A DNA stretch of 64,000 nt from Nannobrachium achirus (GCA_963921795.1 OY997659.1:50057475-50121474), one strand, 5' to 3'. Shown: positions 46,037 to 58,873, numbered from the stretch's first letter. Notes: generated by a model not told the origin, from the sequence alone. A program made the numbers and translations.

Positions 46037-46454
46037 ATCTCACTGCAGCCTTTGCTTGCCACGACCTGCAGACGATGTATTGACATTGAAAAGATGTCTT
46101 CCTTTACTTGCGCCCTAATGATAAAAACTAGGCTCCTAACTGTCCGAGTTGCTCCAGTGCCTTCATTCTTTTAGCTGCACTGTGCGTGTGCTGCTGCTTT
46201 GATGCTCCGAACCAGCCTGAACCTCCCTTTGTTCTTGACAAAGGGAGGCTCGAGACCTCTTGTGGGTCTCGAGCTGAAAAAAGTTGCGTAGTTTCTTCCC
46301 TTGTTCTAATTTGCCACAGACCATGCCGGGCATGTGCATTCATTCATCTCTACAAACTATGCCTGGCCTAAGTAGCCTAATAGTCACTTAAGAATTACAT
46401 TCTCGAAACAAAAAACACACTCGACACGCACGCACGCAACACACACACCATTAA

Positions 46455-46720
46455 CCCATTTAGGCCTAGAATTATTGACTGCTTTAACTATTGAAAAATA
46501 GCAGATATACAAGCTCACAGCGCGGCTGCGAGCTTGTAGATCTGCTATTTTTGAAAAAGTCGTGAAAATGTGTGCAAATCTTTGAATATGTATTTTCAAA
46601 GCGGACGTTTGTAACTCAAATTTTGCTTCTGGGGGGTCCCTGGAACTAAATATGTTGAATGGGGGTCCGTGGCCAAATAAATATAATTTTGGGGGTCCTT
46701 CACATGAAAAGGTTTGAGAA
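46455..46720 (-). mobile_element. Family A fragment at TTAA, truncated
   Basis: TTAA then CCCATTTAGGCCTAGAATTA, palindrome 46493-46553, ending within the GGTTTGAGAA block. Confidence 0.85.
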
Positions 46721-47660
46721 AATATTAGCCTATAGTCTTCCTGTACCTTCTGGAAACAATGCAAATAATTGATTGTATGGAAACTACAGTAAGTATTTGT
46801 GCCTTTGTATTTAGCAATTTTAAGAGGGAAAATGAAAAAGAGGGGTCTAATTACCTTTCCATTCCATATAGCTACTCTATAGTGTAATCCCTGTGTTCAT
46901 GTCAAGGTGGGTTTGTCCATATGTGTTGAAATATAATGTCCATGTGTTTACTAGATAATCACAGCGTTTACTTCCATAATAATAGATGTTTTACACGTTT
47001 TACAGATTTAATTTCTTTGCTAAATAGTTACTAAACCGAACAAAAAATTCTAAAATATGGAATTTTTAGTTCCATATTTCGGGACATGGACGCTGGGGAG
47101 CGTCTCTGACTTAATGGATCATCAGCAATCATCGAGGCAGGCGGGGGAGGGAGGGAGGGAGAGCAGCAGCTACAGTACGTTAGACTTAGAGGCAGTATGA
47201 TTTAAAAAATAAATAAACTCATGTTGTGGGCCGCATTGAAACTCTCAGCGGGCCGCCAAATGCCTGCGGTTAGGGTTAGCCTGGTCTGTATAACGGTGGC
47301 GGAAACCCTGAGGTCTGCTATTTTAAAAGGCCCTTTTATAAATGTCAGCCCCTGCCTCTCCAACATTCTCTGCACGTCCCTGCCACGAACTAAGGGTAAT
47401 GCTTTACACCACACATTTTTACTGAAATGAATTTCAGTGTCAGCAGTTTGACGAGTTCAAGTGTCCCACTTGGTTCAAATGAAATTCATCTGTGGAAAAC
47501 ACTTCATTCATTCCTGCAGTTTTATTATCATCAGCAACTCCCAGCGGTGGATGGTAGTAATGAAGTACTTTTACTTGAGTATACTGTACTTTGTGTCTCT
47601 TTAATATCATTGAGTATGTCTTCTTGTTTTTGGAAATTTAATAATTTTGTTGGCCTGTAC
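46721..47660. other. Non-coding stretch, no gene
   Basis: No recognised repeat in 46730-47200. Fragments of GGGCCGC-type (47225-47270) and TACTTTTACTTGAGTA-type (47548-47600) repeats follow. Confidence 0.5.
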
Positions 47661-48059
47661 TAACCTGACTTTCGCCAGATAGTTGCAGCAGTGCGTAACG
47701 CTCTGCCTTACATCTGGGCTCTCTCGGGCAGACTCGATGTAAGGGGCGGGCCATTTTTTGAATTTCTGTAGCAGGTGATTGGATGTGGCCGTTTCTATCA
47801 CAGTCTGGGAGTGCCAACTCCAACCACTCATATTGGCCTGTCTGCATGACGTTGCACCCAGAATCCGCCTCCTGGGTTTCCACGTGGTCTGCAATCAGAC
47901 TCTATTGGCTCAGAGCCGCTCAGAGCCCGCCCATAGCTGCCGCTGATTGGTCCGGCCCGGGACTTTACGAGTGTTATCAACTCTGGCCGAGCAAGCCCAG
48001 ATGGTAAAAGCAGAGCGTTATATACGCAATGCTGCCACCATCTGGCGAAAGTCAGGTTA
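47661..48059. mobile_element. Mutator-type MITE with 9-bp target duplication
   Basis: GGCCTGTAC at 47652-47660 and 48060-48068 flanks long inverted ends TAACCTGACTTTCGCCAGAT (about 60 bp, imperfect). 399 bp. A 9-bp duplication with long inverted ends is characteristic of MULEs. Confidence 0.9.
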
Positions 48060-50136
48060 GGCCTGTACTTGACAGGCACAGACAATCAGAAGGGGGGAAA
48101 TAAGTGCAGATAAAACAAAGAAAGAAAAAGTTTGTGAAAGGCATAAATCACTAATTGACCATGTATACAGTATAGGTTTACTGTGTATATACATACACAG
48201 TAGATAAAAGATATGTATTAATATGCAGGGTTTTGTGCAGAGTCAGTGCACATATTGTTGCTTAAGTATGCACAAACACATAAGAGACAGGGGACATGAA
48301 CAGAATACTGTCAAAATGAAAAATGTCCATACAGTCACATAGAATAAAACATGTGGGTGTGTTTGGTTTATTCAACAGCACTGAGTGTGCTTTGCAGGTC
48401 TTTGCAGGGAGGCCAATAGCCACAACATATGGTGCATGTGTACAACAATACTGTAATTCCTCAATTATGCTCAAGCATACTTAAAGGAGTAGTTCGCCGG
48501 TTTTCAACCAAGTCTGTGTTCTTTTAGTCAGCTATGTTCATGCTAAAATGCGTCTATTTCCTTACATTACTGTTCTGTGGCCGCTAGGGGTCCATCGTCT
48601 AGCTACGTCATAGACTATTTTGGCCAATGGAAAGCCTGGGTTCCCGAAGCTATGACGTAGCTAGACGATGGTCCGTAAGCTACTGAAACTACAATGGGAT
48701 TTGACCCGGTGCGGTTGCCGTAGCCCCCCCTCAACACTAGCTAGCATTAACACAACAACAACAAACAGTATGGTTGTTTCAGACACGTTTTCTACTGACA
48801 TAGGGACTTGCTGGCAGAATCTTCGTTAGAACTACTTTTTATATGAACTGGAGTAGGCTATACATTAGATTAGAAGAAGGAAAAAAAAGAAGAAAAAAAA
48901 ACAGCGACGGGAACCAGAGAGAAAAGACGTGCGTCTGCCAGCTGGGACTCCACTACGCTAACATCATACAGACACACTGTTGTATGACCATTCTCTGCAC
49001 CCAAGTTATTCTGCCCACCTTTGTTGGGCAGAATACTACTACTTCTTGCTGCTAGGATCCCTAAATTGAACTGGAGGAGACAACCGAAACACAATGGTAT
49101 GTTTCATTCATGTATAACTTGTTTGTGTATGTGTGTCATCATCAATGTGTCCTGGCATACACGTTCTTATTTTAATCCCAATTACTGAATGTAAAGCCTG
49201 TACGTTTTCTTTAGAATATGTATGATGGCACTGATTTTACTAGTATTTCACATTAGGAGTCCACTAGTACTGTGGTTCTCAAACCTTTTATTTTCTAGTA
49301 CCTCCTACGTGTCCATTTGGTTCCATTTGTACACTCTGACAGAGATGGAAAAAGGACAAAGATACTTGAGTAAAAGTAGGCTATCAATACTGCAATATAG
49401 AAACGTTCTGTAAGAAGTAAAAGTACTGGCATCAAAATATACTTTAAAAGTACAAAATGTTTGAAAATGGCAGATCCACAAACTCACAACACATCGCATC
49501 AACGCATTGTGAGCTTGTAGATCATCTATTTTCAGATAGCCTGGGTAAGTGGGTATAAAATAGGGCTAAAGTTGATTAATTAGGTTTTATAATATAATCA
49601 TTTATGTGCAAAGTAACTGACATTTTCAAATAATTGTAATGGAGTACAAGTACTATAAAGTACAAGTACAGAAAGCTGGAAATATTCAAAGTACAAATAC
49701 AGTACAAAGTACAACATTTTACAAGTACTGCTTACACCACTGCTCTCAAAAAATAGAGAGCACTAGTAGGCTACTATTTAGGTCTAGCAGATCTGTCTCT
49801 GGTAATATTTTTGTAATATTTAATATTTGTATGTGCATGACAAAAATGTACACCAGGGGTAGGTAACCTTAGGCACGAGTGCCAACATTGGCACAGGGGA
49901 GGGTGGGCACACTAGCAGAAGTGTGAGAGACAGGATTTTTATTTCAAATATATATTTTAAACATGGTCAATTAAATGAAGTCACCTAATTTGCAGCAAAT
50001 TACATCCTGCACAACTCTGACTGGGGAGGGAGTCTGGGAGATAAGTGACTAATTGCTAAGCTGGTATGGCGATGAACCCTTTGTGAGTGACAGAGACAAT
50101 GCAACATGTTACAGTCTTTTCTTCTTCTCACTGCAG

Positions 50137-50253
50137 GCACTGCAGTATCGTTTGGAGTGTCCTGGAGAGTCGTCGCAAGTGGAGAGTCGACGTCTTCTTA
50201 CCCTGGCATCATTATATTGTATTATACATAACAAATGCATAGAGATGTGAAAA
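50137..50253 (+). CDS. Possible terminal exon of a transposase-like ORF
   Basis: After a TTCTTCTCACTGCAG acceptor the frame is open to a TGA, with AATAAA about 30 bases later. The peptide ends LTLASLYCIIHNKCIEM. A hydrophobic helix followed by (L/I)HN is found near the C terminus of DDE_Tnp_4 (Harbinger-type) transposases, but TTAA targets are not typical of Harbinger, so the match may be chance. A candidate upstream exon ends at 49096 (ACACAATG before GTATGT), which would put an ATG at the junction. I assign no function. Confidence 0.35.
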
Positions 50254-50460
50254 TATCGGATCCTTCCCTTGTCATAATATATAATAAAATAGATTCAATA
50301 CATTTGATTTTCCTTCTTTTCTGTTTTTACTGTATTGAGTGCTGTGTGAACCTGCTATTTGTAACACAGTAAACACAGTACAATCAAATTGTCGATTGTA
50401 GCCTGTGCAGTTTAACAAACACAGTGGCAAGTACTTCTGTTTCAGAGCATTACTGTAGTC

Positions 50461-50652
50461 CAGTGGTTCTCAACCTTTGAGTCTGGGAGTTTGAGCTTGT
50501 AGATCGGCTAGTTTCACAATATTTATCTGTGGAACGGAAACAAGCGGATGTAATACTGTACCTCAACTCCTACAGTCTAAGTGCTTATCAGGGTGGGGGT
50601 CCCCAGTTCAGTTGCTTTGGGGGTCACGGCTTGAAAAGGTTAAGAACCACTG
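50461..50652. mobile_element. Small hAT-like MITE CAGTGGTTCTCAACC
   Basis: CTGTAGTC (50453-50460) and CTCTAGTC (50653-50660), one mismatch; ends CAGTGGTTCTCAACC and GGTTAAGAACCACTG. Half palindrome at 50491-50515. Confidence 0.85.
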
Positions 50653-51044
50653 CTCTAGTCCAGCAAATAATGGGTGATAAAGGCAGGCATAAAAAAAGAC
50701 TTGAATGACATCTAAAATATGACAGTTTGCAAGGATTAAACCAAAAAAGCTCATGACAATGTAATAGCCTATATTGTTTTTATTCACAATGTGATTCTTT
50801 GTTCGCCTGTAGTATGCCTTTTTGGTGTGTGGAGTCCACCTGAAATTGAAACAGTTATTGTTCTAAGAGTTTGTGCTGTCATACAAAGGACAGGTAGAAT
50901 GGAATGGATGTATCTTTACAGAAGGAAGGTAGCTTCATAGATACTACTGACAAAGACATGGACAAAATGTGTTGACTGCAAGCATGCCTCGTTCTCTCAT
51001 GCCAGTGTAGGATGAGTAGGATCTCTGCATGTATTAAGGTACGT

Positions 51045-53348
51045 GTATGAACATATAAATGTACACAACATGCACTTCAAATAGCACAGGTAAGGGTCAG
51101 TCTAAATAGTATAATATATCAAAAACATTTTTACATTGAAAGTATACACACAATGCCAGGTCTACAAATGAACCTGGCATAGGTTCCATACCATGTTATC
51201 TAAATTACATTTTAACCTTTGCATAAGCCTGCAAGGGCTAAGGTGGAGTCTGGGACCTGTGTAGCTCACTAGCTCTGGTCCATAGCGTTAGTGGAGTTCT
51301 CCCTAACTTCGCTCCGGCTTGGCAAAACCGGAAAGCCGTCTCGTCTGGTCAGAATATAACAAAAACTGTTTCGCCCCTCACCAAACCAAAGGTATCAGTG
51401 GGGTGTTGAAAGCTTACTCTACTTAGTGAACGCAATCTGAGCCCCCACCACACGCTTAAAATATATTTCTAGGGCGAAATGAAAAATATTCCAACAGATG
51501 GAGACATAATTTCTATTTTTTTAACAGAGCATTAGTCTCGTTGGGTGTTATTCAGCTCTACGACGTTGGAACCATAAAGAGTGTCTCCATCCGGTGGAAT
51601 ATTCATCATTTCACCCTTGAAATGTATTAAGTGTGCGTGGTGGGGGCCCAGACTGCGTCTACCAAGGAGAGTAAACTTTCACTCCCCACTGATACCTTTG
51701 GTTTGGTGATGGGCGAAACAGTTTTTGTTATTTTGGGACCAGACGAGACGGCTTTCCAGTTTTGCCAAGCCGGAGCGGAAGGTAGAGGAACATAACGTTA
51801 GGGAGAACTCCACTAACGCTATGGACCAGAGCTAGGACCTGTGGAGCGTTGTCCTGGATGGATTAGGGAAGGTTTGAACAGCTTCCTTGTTAGCTGATAT
51901 AATTTAGCAGAAACTTAGTCTGCAGAAGGGCACGCTTCTTGATAAAGTATAATTATTTTGCTCCCTAGTCCTACGAATTGGAACAATTATTCTCACACTA
52001 TTCTCATCTTGTTTCCCAATTTGACTTATTTCAATAACAAGCTCACAATACTCTCCGGCCATCAAATGACAGTCTATCAATTCTCAACAGAGGCAAAACT
52101 AAATTTGCAAGAGGGGTTAGAGTAGTGTTAGTAGTCTAATATTTTTTAAACAAGATCATTTCGATGTATGCATCAAGATTGTGTGTGCTGCCAGGTTGGA
52201 ACTGTAAGTTCCACTTCTTCCGCATCTCTTCTGAAGGCGATGTAGACAGGACTGCGATGTAGGACAGGAAGCGCAGAATCGCATGCATTTGAGCACTGTG
52301 GAAGGCTTCAACAGCACCTGTATGAACATAAATGTAAACAACATGCACATCACGTAATACAGGTGAGGATACAATAAATATAATTGAAAAAGGAAGACTG
52401 AGGTGCAAGTTCGTTCTACAGTTTGGGAGCCAGAAGTGAGAAGAGTCTGGGACGTGTAGTTCTGGTCCAGAGCGTCAGCGATTCTCACTGATGCTCTGAC
52501 AGGCGGGTGACTCAAAGACTAGACAAGGATTTCTTGTTTGAGGGCTCAACTTCAGTCAAAATAAACTAAACTACTTTGCTACTCACCTAACCAAAGGTAG
52601 TTTTGCGTTGTTGAAAGTCTATTCTCCTCGGTGGGAAACCTCTCAGCACCCCACCCACTCTGTAAAATACATTATTTTTGTCATGAAATAAAATGCATCC
52701 ACGTCAAGCCACCGCAGACAACCTGGAAATAAGCGGCGGTCAGAGTTGGATGCGTTTTATTTCATCACAAAAATAATGTATTTTACAGAGTGGGTGGGGT
52801 TGAGAGGCTTCCCACCGTGGAGAATAGACTTTCAACAACACAAAACTACCTTTGGTTAAGTGAGTAGTAAAGTAGTTTAGTTTATTGACCTAAGTTGAGC
52901 CCTCGTAGGGGTATAGAAATCCTGGTCTAGTCTTTGAGTCAGCCGCTTGTCAGAGTGTCAGTGAGAATCGCTGACACTCTGGACCAGAGCTAGGACATGG
53001 TTGTCCCGGATGTTTTAGGGTTCTGACATGTTCCCTGTGTTAGCTGATCTAATTTAGAAATTTAGCAGACACTTATATCTGCAGAAGGGCTGCACGATTC
53101 TTGTAAATGATTATTTTTCTCCCTAGGAATTGGAAAATTATTCTCACACTTTTATTTTATTTCCCAATTTGACTTATTAAAATAACAAGCTCATGACTTA
53201 GTGTACAGAGCAGGCAAGGCAACATTAGAGTTGAAAGAGGCTTTAGAGTAGTCTAATATTGAAAAATTAGATCACATTGCTGTATGAATCGAGAGAGTAA
53301 ATAATATTCCTGGGAGTTCCTAGTAAGCTGCTTCTTCTACGGCATCTC
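51045..53348. repeat. Tandem duplication (about 1.27 kb) carrying fold-backs
   Basis: Unit 1 begins near 51045 (GTATGAACATATAAATGTAC) and unit 2 near 52319 (GTATGAACATAAATGTAAAC). Each has a fold-back (51268-51835; 52452-52996) with arms AGCTCTGGTCCATAGCGTTA and relatives, then TTAGCTGATATAATTTAGCA, then a copy of the minus-strand exon. The copies are clearly diverged. Confidence 0.8.
52136..52317 (-). CDS. Terminal exon of an unrecognised minus-strand ORF
   Basis: A 182-bp stretch after a TTCATACAG acceptor is open to TAG. It encodes about 60 residues with a helical, charged composition, including HSAQMHAILRFLSY, SEEMRKKWNLQF and DAYIEMILFKKY. It lies in the large TTAA element, and a diverged copy (53262-53348 plus 53881-53920) is interrupted by a later insertion. 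I do not recognise the family. A second transposon-encoded protein or a captured host exon are both possible. No upstream exon was identified with confidence. Confidence 0.4.
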
Positions 53349-53875
53349 CAGGGGTTGACACTAAGGTCTCAGAGGCACTTGCCCATCGGGCAAGTACAGG
53401 TCATGTTCTACTTGCCCGAAGGTAATGCCCACTTGCCCGAAAAGTAAATCGTCCATTATAAAATGATAGGTACGATTTTAATTACCGCAATTTAACACTT
53501 ATTTCTTTACTTTCTGGGGCTGTGCGATAAAATGTCATACCTCAATACCTCCGAATCCAAATACCAAATACTTTAGCTATGATTGAATATGTCTATGGTT
53601 TCACACTTGTTATTTTATATTTTTTAATGTAGCAACAGTAAAAACAGCACATTATAGGTAAATAGTGCTCTTATTTTACATTCCACAGACCAGAAGACAC
53701 AGCGCACTGGCCATGTTCAGGTGTTTAGACAGATATCTCGTGTTGTGTTTATAGACATTTGTGTCCCCTCTCAAATGAGCGCACTTGCCCTGTCGGGCAA
53801 CCTGAAAGCCAACTTCACCTGCCCTGACGTTTTATTTACCTGCCGGGGGCAGGTGAGCCTTAGTGTCAATGCCTG
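53349..53875. mobile_element. hAT-like MITE with 5-bp duplication, splitting the copied exon
   Basis: Ends CAGGGGTTGACACTAAGG and CCTTAGTGTCAATGCCTG; ATCTC at 53344-53348 and 53876-53880. The paralogous exon at about 52205-52230 (GCATCTCTTCTGAAGGCG) shows the empty site with ATCTC once, so the duplication is 5 bp. Confidence 0.85.
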
Positions 53876-54327
53876 ATCTCTTCATTCAAAGGGCGATGTA
53901 GACAGTTGTACCGCTGTCTTCCCGCAGGACTGCTATGGACATCATCTTGGACGGTGGATTATGTGATGTGTCAGCACCTTATGCAATTATAGACAAAGAG
54001 GAGGAAAAAAGTTTCAGGGTAAACAGATTTTTTACAATGACATTTCAAAATGTTGCCATAGCTTTTACCCCATTTCTAGTAATCACACCATGCAATAATG
54101 AGAATCCTAAACCAGTTTGCTAAAAAAAAGAACAGATCTATAAGCTAACAACAGTAACACTGCATTTTACCATGTTACATATTTCATGTAATGTTGGGGG
54201 GTTGCTCTCGGGCACAAACCTCTTATCTCCATATTTAAACAGTTTTTTGTTTGTAAGTTTAAACCCTACTTTATAAAACAGTGTAGTACAAAAGAATAAA
54301 AAGTAACTGGCAAAAGTGCTGGATGAT

Positions 54328-54545
54328 TACAATTTAGGCATTTAGCAGATTTTAATCCAAAGCGATGTACAATAAGCAGGTAATACAGTATATCAATATA
54401 ATAGGATAATGTCAGTACATCAACAACAATATAACAAATGCATAGCAATATCAATCTAGAAAACAATAACATTTAGACCACGCACATCAGTAAAAAACAT
54501 TTTTTTTTAAAAACAATGCGATCTAGCTTCATGTATGGTCAATGA
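54328..54545. repeat. GGCATTTAGCAGA dispersed repeat fragment
   Basis: TTTAGGCATTTAGCAGA, ATCCAAAGCGATGTACAATA and AATGTCAGTACATCAACAAC match 39618-39790. Confidence 0.85.
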
Positions 54546-55946
54546 GGGAAGGGGAGTGTTACAGTACTGCTATGTGTTTTAATGGAGTTATGTGGATTCA
54601 GTTTGTTTATGAGTTTGTCTGAATAAAATATATTCTAGTGATTCACACTTCACAGTTGTAAGTACCCAACGTTTGGTTGCCTACACTAGGAATCAGAGTG
54701 TAGTATCATCATCATCATCATCTTTTATAATAGCTCACGTTACATCATAATTACTGTGCAGCCACTGGGGGAGGGGTTGTTTGTCGATTCATATACATTA
54801 TAATACAGTCCCCTCTGTTGACTTTTATCTCACCACTTTTGGGTGCCCCGCACATTACATTACAGAGATTAGCATCGCTAGCAATAACAATAGCCTAAAA
54901 GTAGTCCTACCTCTTGAAAGAATACACCTTGATATGAAGGCTCTCCACCCATTAGATGGGAACAAAATAAGTGTTACAAACATGAATCAAGTTGCAACCT
55001 TTGCTTGTACATTATACATTATGTTTCGTAGAGTGGCATTTTAATTCCAAACATACAGTACATACCTATGTTCTGCTTTACAAGGGACATTTAGCTTTGC
55101 ATTGTGTCCATCAATCCTGCCATTACATCTCGGTGGAAGTCATCTGTTGTGAAATGTTTACTAATCACTACACAACCGCAGATTCATGTCCCATCGTTCT
55201 GCAGGCAGCAGCAGCACCCGGGGCTCGCTCCGTCGCTCGGCTTCATTCAATCATAACACCACGGTAAAACAACAATGCCATGTTGTTTCACCGACACAGT
55301 TGCACACGTTTCAAAACTTCTACAACTGCTCAGCATCACTGCGGTCATAACATCCCATCTTCTTACTACGTGACTTCCAACCAACAGCAACAAACAAACT
55401 AAAACAGCAACGCAGCGAGGATGTTATTATGGTTACGCTGTTAGCTTAGCTTTGGCTCTCTTCTCCAAGCGCTGCTTGCGCAAAGGATTATGGGTGCTGG
55501 AGGAAGTGAGGTTGGTGCTGTAGGAAGTGAGGTCATAGCTTCGCGTTTCCCAAAAAATGGAAATGTACCACAAAAATAAATTTATTTTTTGTTTTCCAAG
55601 TTAGAATATGATAATATGGGGTTACAAAAGCCCTTGAAAACGACCGGAGCTCCCCTTTAAGCTAATTAACCACTTTAAATACATAGTTACACAACTGATT
55701 GATTGATAATAATAGTTACCTACTTCCTCAGTACTATCAGCCCAACCCAGCTGATTCGCTGCCCACAAGGAGCGTGTGAGCAATTAGGGGTTAAGAGTCT
55801 TGCTCAGGGACACGCATCGACATTGCTGCCCTGGCCTGGAATCAAACCTGGGAAAACCAGGGGCTTTGTGGCTGTATGGCCCAATTCACCCTTTGTCAAG
55901 TCCCATTGTCCTGCCCCTCTCCACACCCATTGGTTGCTGTGTCTTG

Positions 55947-56966
55947 TAGGGCTGTCTTCGACACAGGATTTATGAAGTCGATTCGAGTCGCGGGGGTTAA
56001 TCCGACGCGTCGACGAATCGTTTTATAGTCTACTTTGTGTAAAAAAAAAAAAAGAAAAAAAAAGTGTTGCTTTAAACCACGTCAACATAATAGAATAATA
56101 CATTAAGAGATGAATTGAATACACAGTGTTTTCGGTGATATCGGTGCGCGAGCACAAATGTTATCTGCATAGCAGTGTACAACCATAGAGTTATAACACA
56201 CTGTTAAAACAAATAAAACATCTCCGCTGTTTCAACTCTGCCCCGTCTCTCTGCACTGTCTGCAGCGTGCAGTAGAGATGAGACATTCGCGAACGATTCC
56301 ACTCTCTTGAACGGCTCTTTTAAATGAACGATGGGATCCAGTCCGCTGTCGCGGGACACAGAGCACTGACAGAGTAATGAGTCAGTGTCGAGAACGGATT
56401 CATTTCGATATGGACCCGACAACTGATCATAAAAACGTGGAGGCACAGCTCCCAGCTAGAGCCCTCAGTGTGGACATGTCATGGACGCAAACACAGCGAA
56501 ACACAATCATTCATCATGGATTACAACACTGGAACAATTCAGAAGCACTTTAATTAGAAAATGTAACTTGTAGCCTACACTTGTGTATGTTAATTTGACT
56601 TTAGAAGAGTGTTTACTACTTCGTGGACGCGCGTTTGTGCTGTGGCAGGTTATTTAATATGGGATTTTGACAGCGTGCTTCCTCCTCTTAACGGAACACT
56701 GTCCCGGCTCTGAATGTTTTAACGAAGCGGCGGTCTGAACCGTTCAGGCCGTTCCGTCTCACTTTCAACCCGACGCTGGTGCGAGACAATAAATAACTGT
56801 TCGCCATGACACCACACCAGTCCAGCAGTGCACCGCAGTACTGGCAGTAGTAGGCTAACTGGTGATATAAAAAAATATATATTTTCGCTTCGACTCAAAC
56901 AATTGGCGTCGATTCCCGGGGCTTAAAACGACGCGTCGATTCGTCGATTTTTAGAAGACACCCCTA
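55947..56966. mobile_element. hAT-like element TAGGGCTGTCTTC with 8-bp duplication
   Basis: GTGTCTTG at 55939-55946 and 56967-56974; ends TAGGGCTGTCTTCGACA and AGAAGACACCCCTA, with CGACGCGTCGACGAATCG and its inverse inside each end. 1020 bp. A GAACGATTCCACTCTCTTGA-type segment (56278-56350) may be a further nested repeat. Confidence 0.93.
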
Positions 56967-58079
56967 GTGTCTTGGTGGGACATTCAGTTGGACATTCCAT
57001 CCACTGCCATGTTAATTCAGTTGCTTCGTATTGTTATTCTGTGTGCTCAATTCTAATTTCAAACTTTGTTTCAGTCAATTGGAGCTGCTCAGTGGCAGCA
57101 TAGTGAATCAGCATGTTTTTAAATGTTTTTACTTCTCCAAAAATTATGTTTTAGCTAATTCAACATAAAAAAGGCGGAACCAGGGCGGGACAAGGCAGAT
57201 AGAGCCTGCTGGTTGGTCAGTCAGGGACCAACCAGGAGGCTAACAAAGGGTGAATTGCGTGCCACCAAAACCTGTGGGAGGAGTAACACCTCATTCGCAT
57301 TGCACGCAAGCGAGCGACGCGACGCAAAAATACTGTCTGCATATGGAGCGTCGGGCATTGCGTTGCGCCCTAGCCTGAACCAATCAAAATAAATAATAAT
57401 ATAAAGTGTTTGGGGGGCGGGACATGGCCATTTACCTCTATGGACGTCACCGCTAAACCTCGCTCAAATAGAGGCTCCGCGAGCAAAAAACGGAGGGGTG
57501 GACAACGTCGCGGCACGACGCGTTGTCGCTCGCGGTAGGTCTCACAATTCATGGGGGAAATCTCGCTTTTGCGAACGCCCATCATCTCGACCGGAGGGTT
57601 AGCGACTCACTCCACGGAGGTTAAGGTTAGGGTGAGGGTTAGAGTCGGGTGTCGAAAAGATGACATGTATTAACAGCGAAACGCTCCCCAATTCATGAGC
57701 ATGTATATTGAGTATTTTCAAAAATGTTTGAGAAATTAAACGTTGGTCTTGTGAACATATTTCGATGCCAAAGTACTTTTCTCAAGTATGAATGCAGGCC
57801 ATTCACTTGTAACAGGAGTATTTCTTTACCTCAAATATAATAATCAGAGTGCCTCTTCCGCTGAGCCAACACAAGGCCCAGGTGCTGACTCATGGTACTT
57901 TTGGCCAGAGGTCTTGTTTTAGCAACGTCATTCCAGTGTGAAGGTGTGTGAAAGTGATTCAGATCTGCTTCCGCGGGCCAATACTTCACAGCTAAGATTT
58001 AGTCCACTGAAGCCTGAAGGATACACGCCTAAACACCATCCGTCCATTACCATAAGACGTTCTGACATTGGTTATTTTA
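56967..58079. other. Non-coding stretch, no gene
   Basis: No exon or repeat boundary was recognised apart from a TTTCTCAAGTATGAATGC fragment (57770-57840). 57280-57600 is CG-containing and may be another decayed transposon (GCGAGCGACGCGACGC). Confidence 0.45.
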
Positions 58080-58873
58080 TCGTCTCTGTCGGGGGGAAAC
58101 CTCGTACTGTATGTCCTCAAAACTGTTTCTTTTCACAGGGTTCCCACACATTTTTACCAATTAATTTCCAAAACCTTTCCAAAACTTTTCCAGAATATTG
58201 AACCCAATTTTCGGGACTATATAACAATAATTCAGCTCAATAATGAGTCGCTTACTCCTATGCGCAATGCCCAAAGACAGGTAGTGTATGCCAGTGGTTC
58301 TCAACCTTTTCAGGCCGTGACCCCCGAAATAATCATGTTTTAACTGGGGACCCGGCACCCTGACGAGCACTAAGAGTTGAGGAATTTTGTATAACACGGT
58401 TCTATTGTGAAAATAGCAGATCTACATGCTCCCAACACCTCGCAAACGCGAGGCGTTGGGAGCATGTAGATCGGCTATTTTCACAATTTCTGCCTGACAA
58501 TATTTGACAATTTGGCCCATGTTTAATTTCAGAGGTATTAACAAAATCAATAACCAAAGACAATGCATAGCTATTTTTACAGGACCTTCCAGGACCCTTG
58601 CTCAATTCCAAAACTTTTCCAGTACTGGAAAAATATTTTTCTAATTTCAAAATATTTCCAGGAATTTCATGACAGTGGGAACCCTGTTTTCAGGATTGTT
58701 TTAACAAAAGTAGCAGATCGACAAGCTTGAAACCCATCCCTTCGTGCCACATTTCGAGCTTACATGCTATACCTTTTATGATTTTGTGCAACGTTGTAGT
58801 ATGTCAGCAGTTAATTTATGGAAAAACACAAGATCCTATGGAGATAATAGGTTTTCTGCCCGGACAGCAACGA
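58080..58873. mobile_element. TCGTC-related element interrupted by a nested pair
   Basis: Left TCGTCTCTGTCGGGGGGAAA and right TTTCTGCCCGGACAGCAACG. After the insertion its palindrome (58710-58770) resumes. It appears to be a longer relative of family C. Confidence 0.75.
58136..58686. mobile_element. hAT-like MITE CAGGGTTCCCAC with 6-bp duplication
   Basis: TTTTCA at 58130-58135 and 58687-58692; ends CAGGGTTCCCACAC and GTGGGAACCCTG, with many TTTCCAAAAC motifs. It contains a CAGTGGTTCTCAACC element from 58292 with palindrome 58411-58488, whose right end was not resolved. Confidence 0.85.

Larger units (their letters stand above)
48485..55656. mobile_element. Large TTAA-flanked element (7.2 kb) with coding remnants
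   Basis: TTAA at 48481-48484 and 55657-55660; ends AGGAGTAGTTCGCCGGTTTT and the inverse of AGGGGAGCTCCGGTCGTTTT. It contains a possible plus-strand spliced tail (50137-50253), a minus-strand terminal exon (52136-52317), a tandem duplication with two fold-backs, and nested elements at 50461-50652 and 53349-53875. TTAA targets with 5'-AGG ends suggest Kolobok. No full transposase is visible. Confidence 0.65.
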
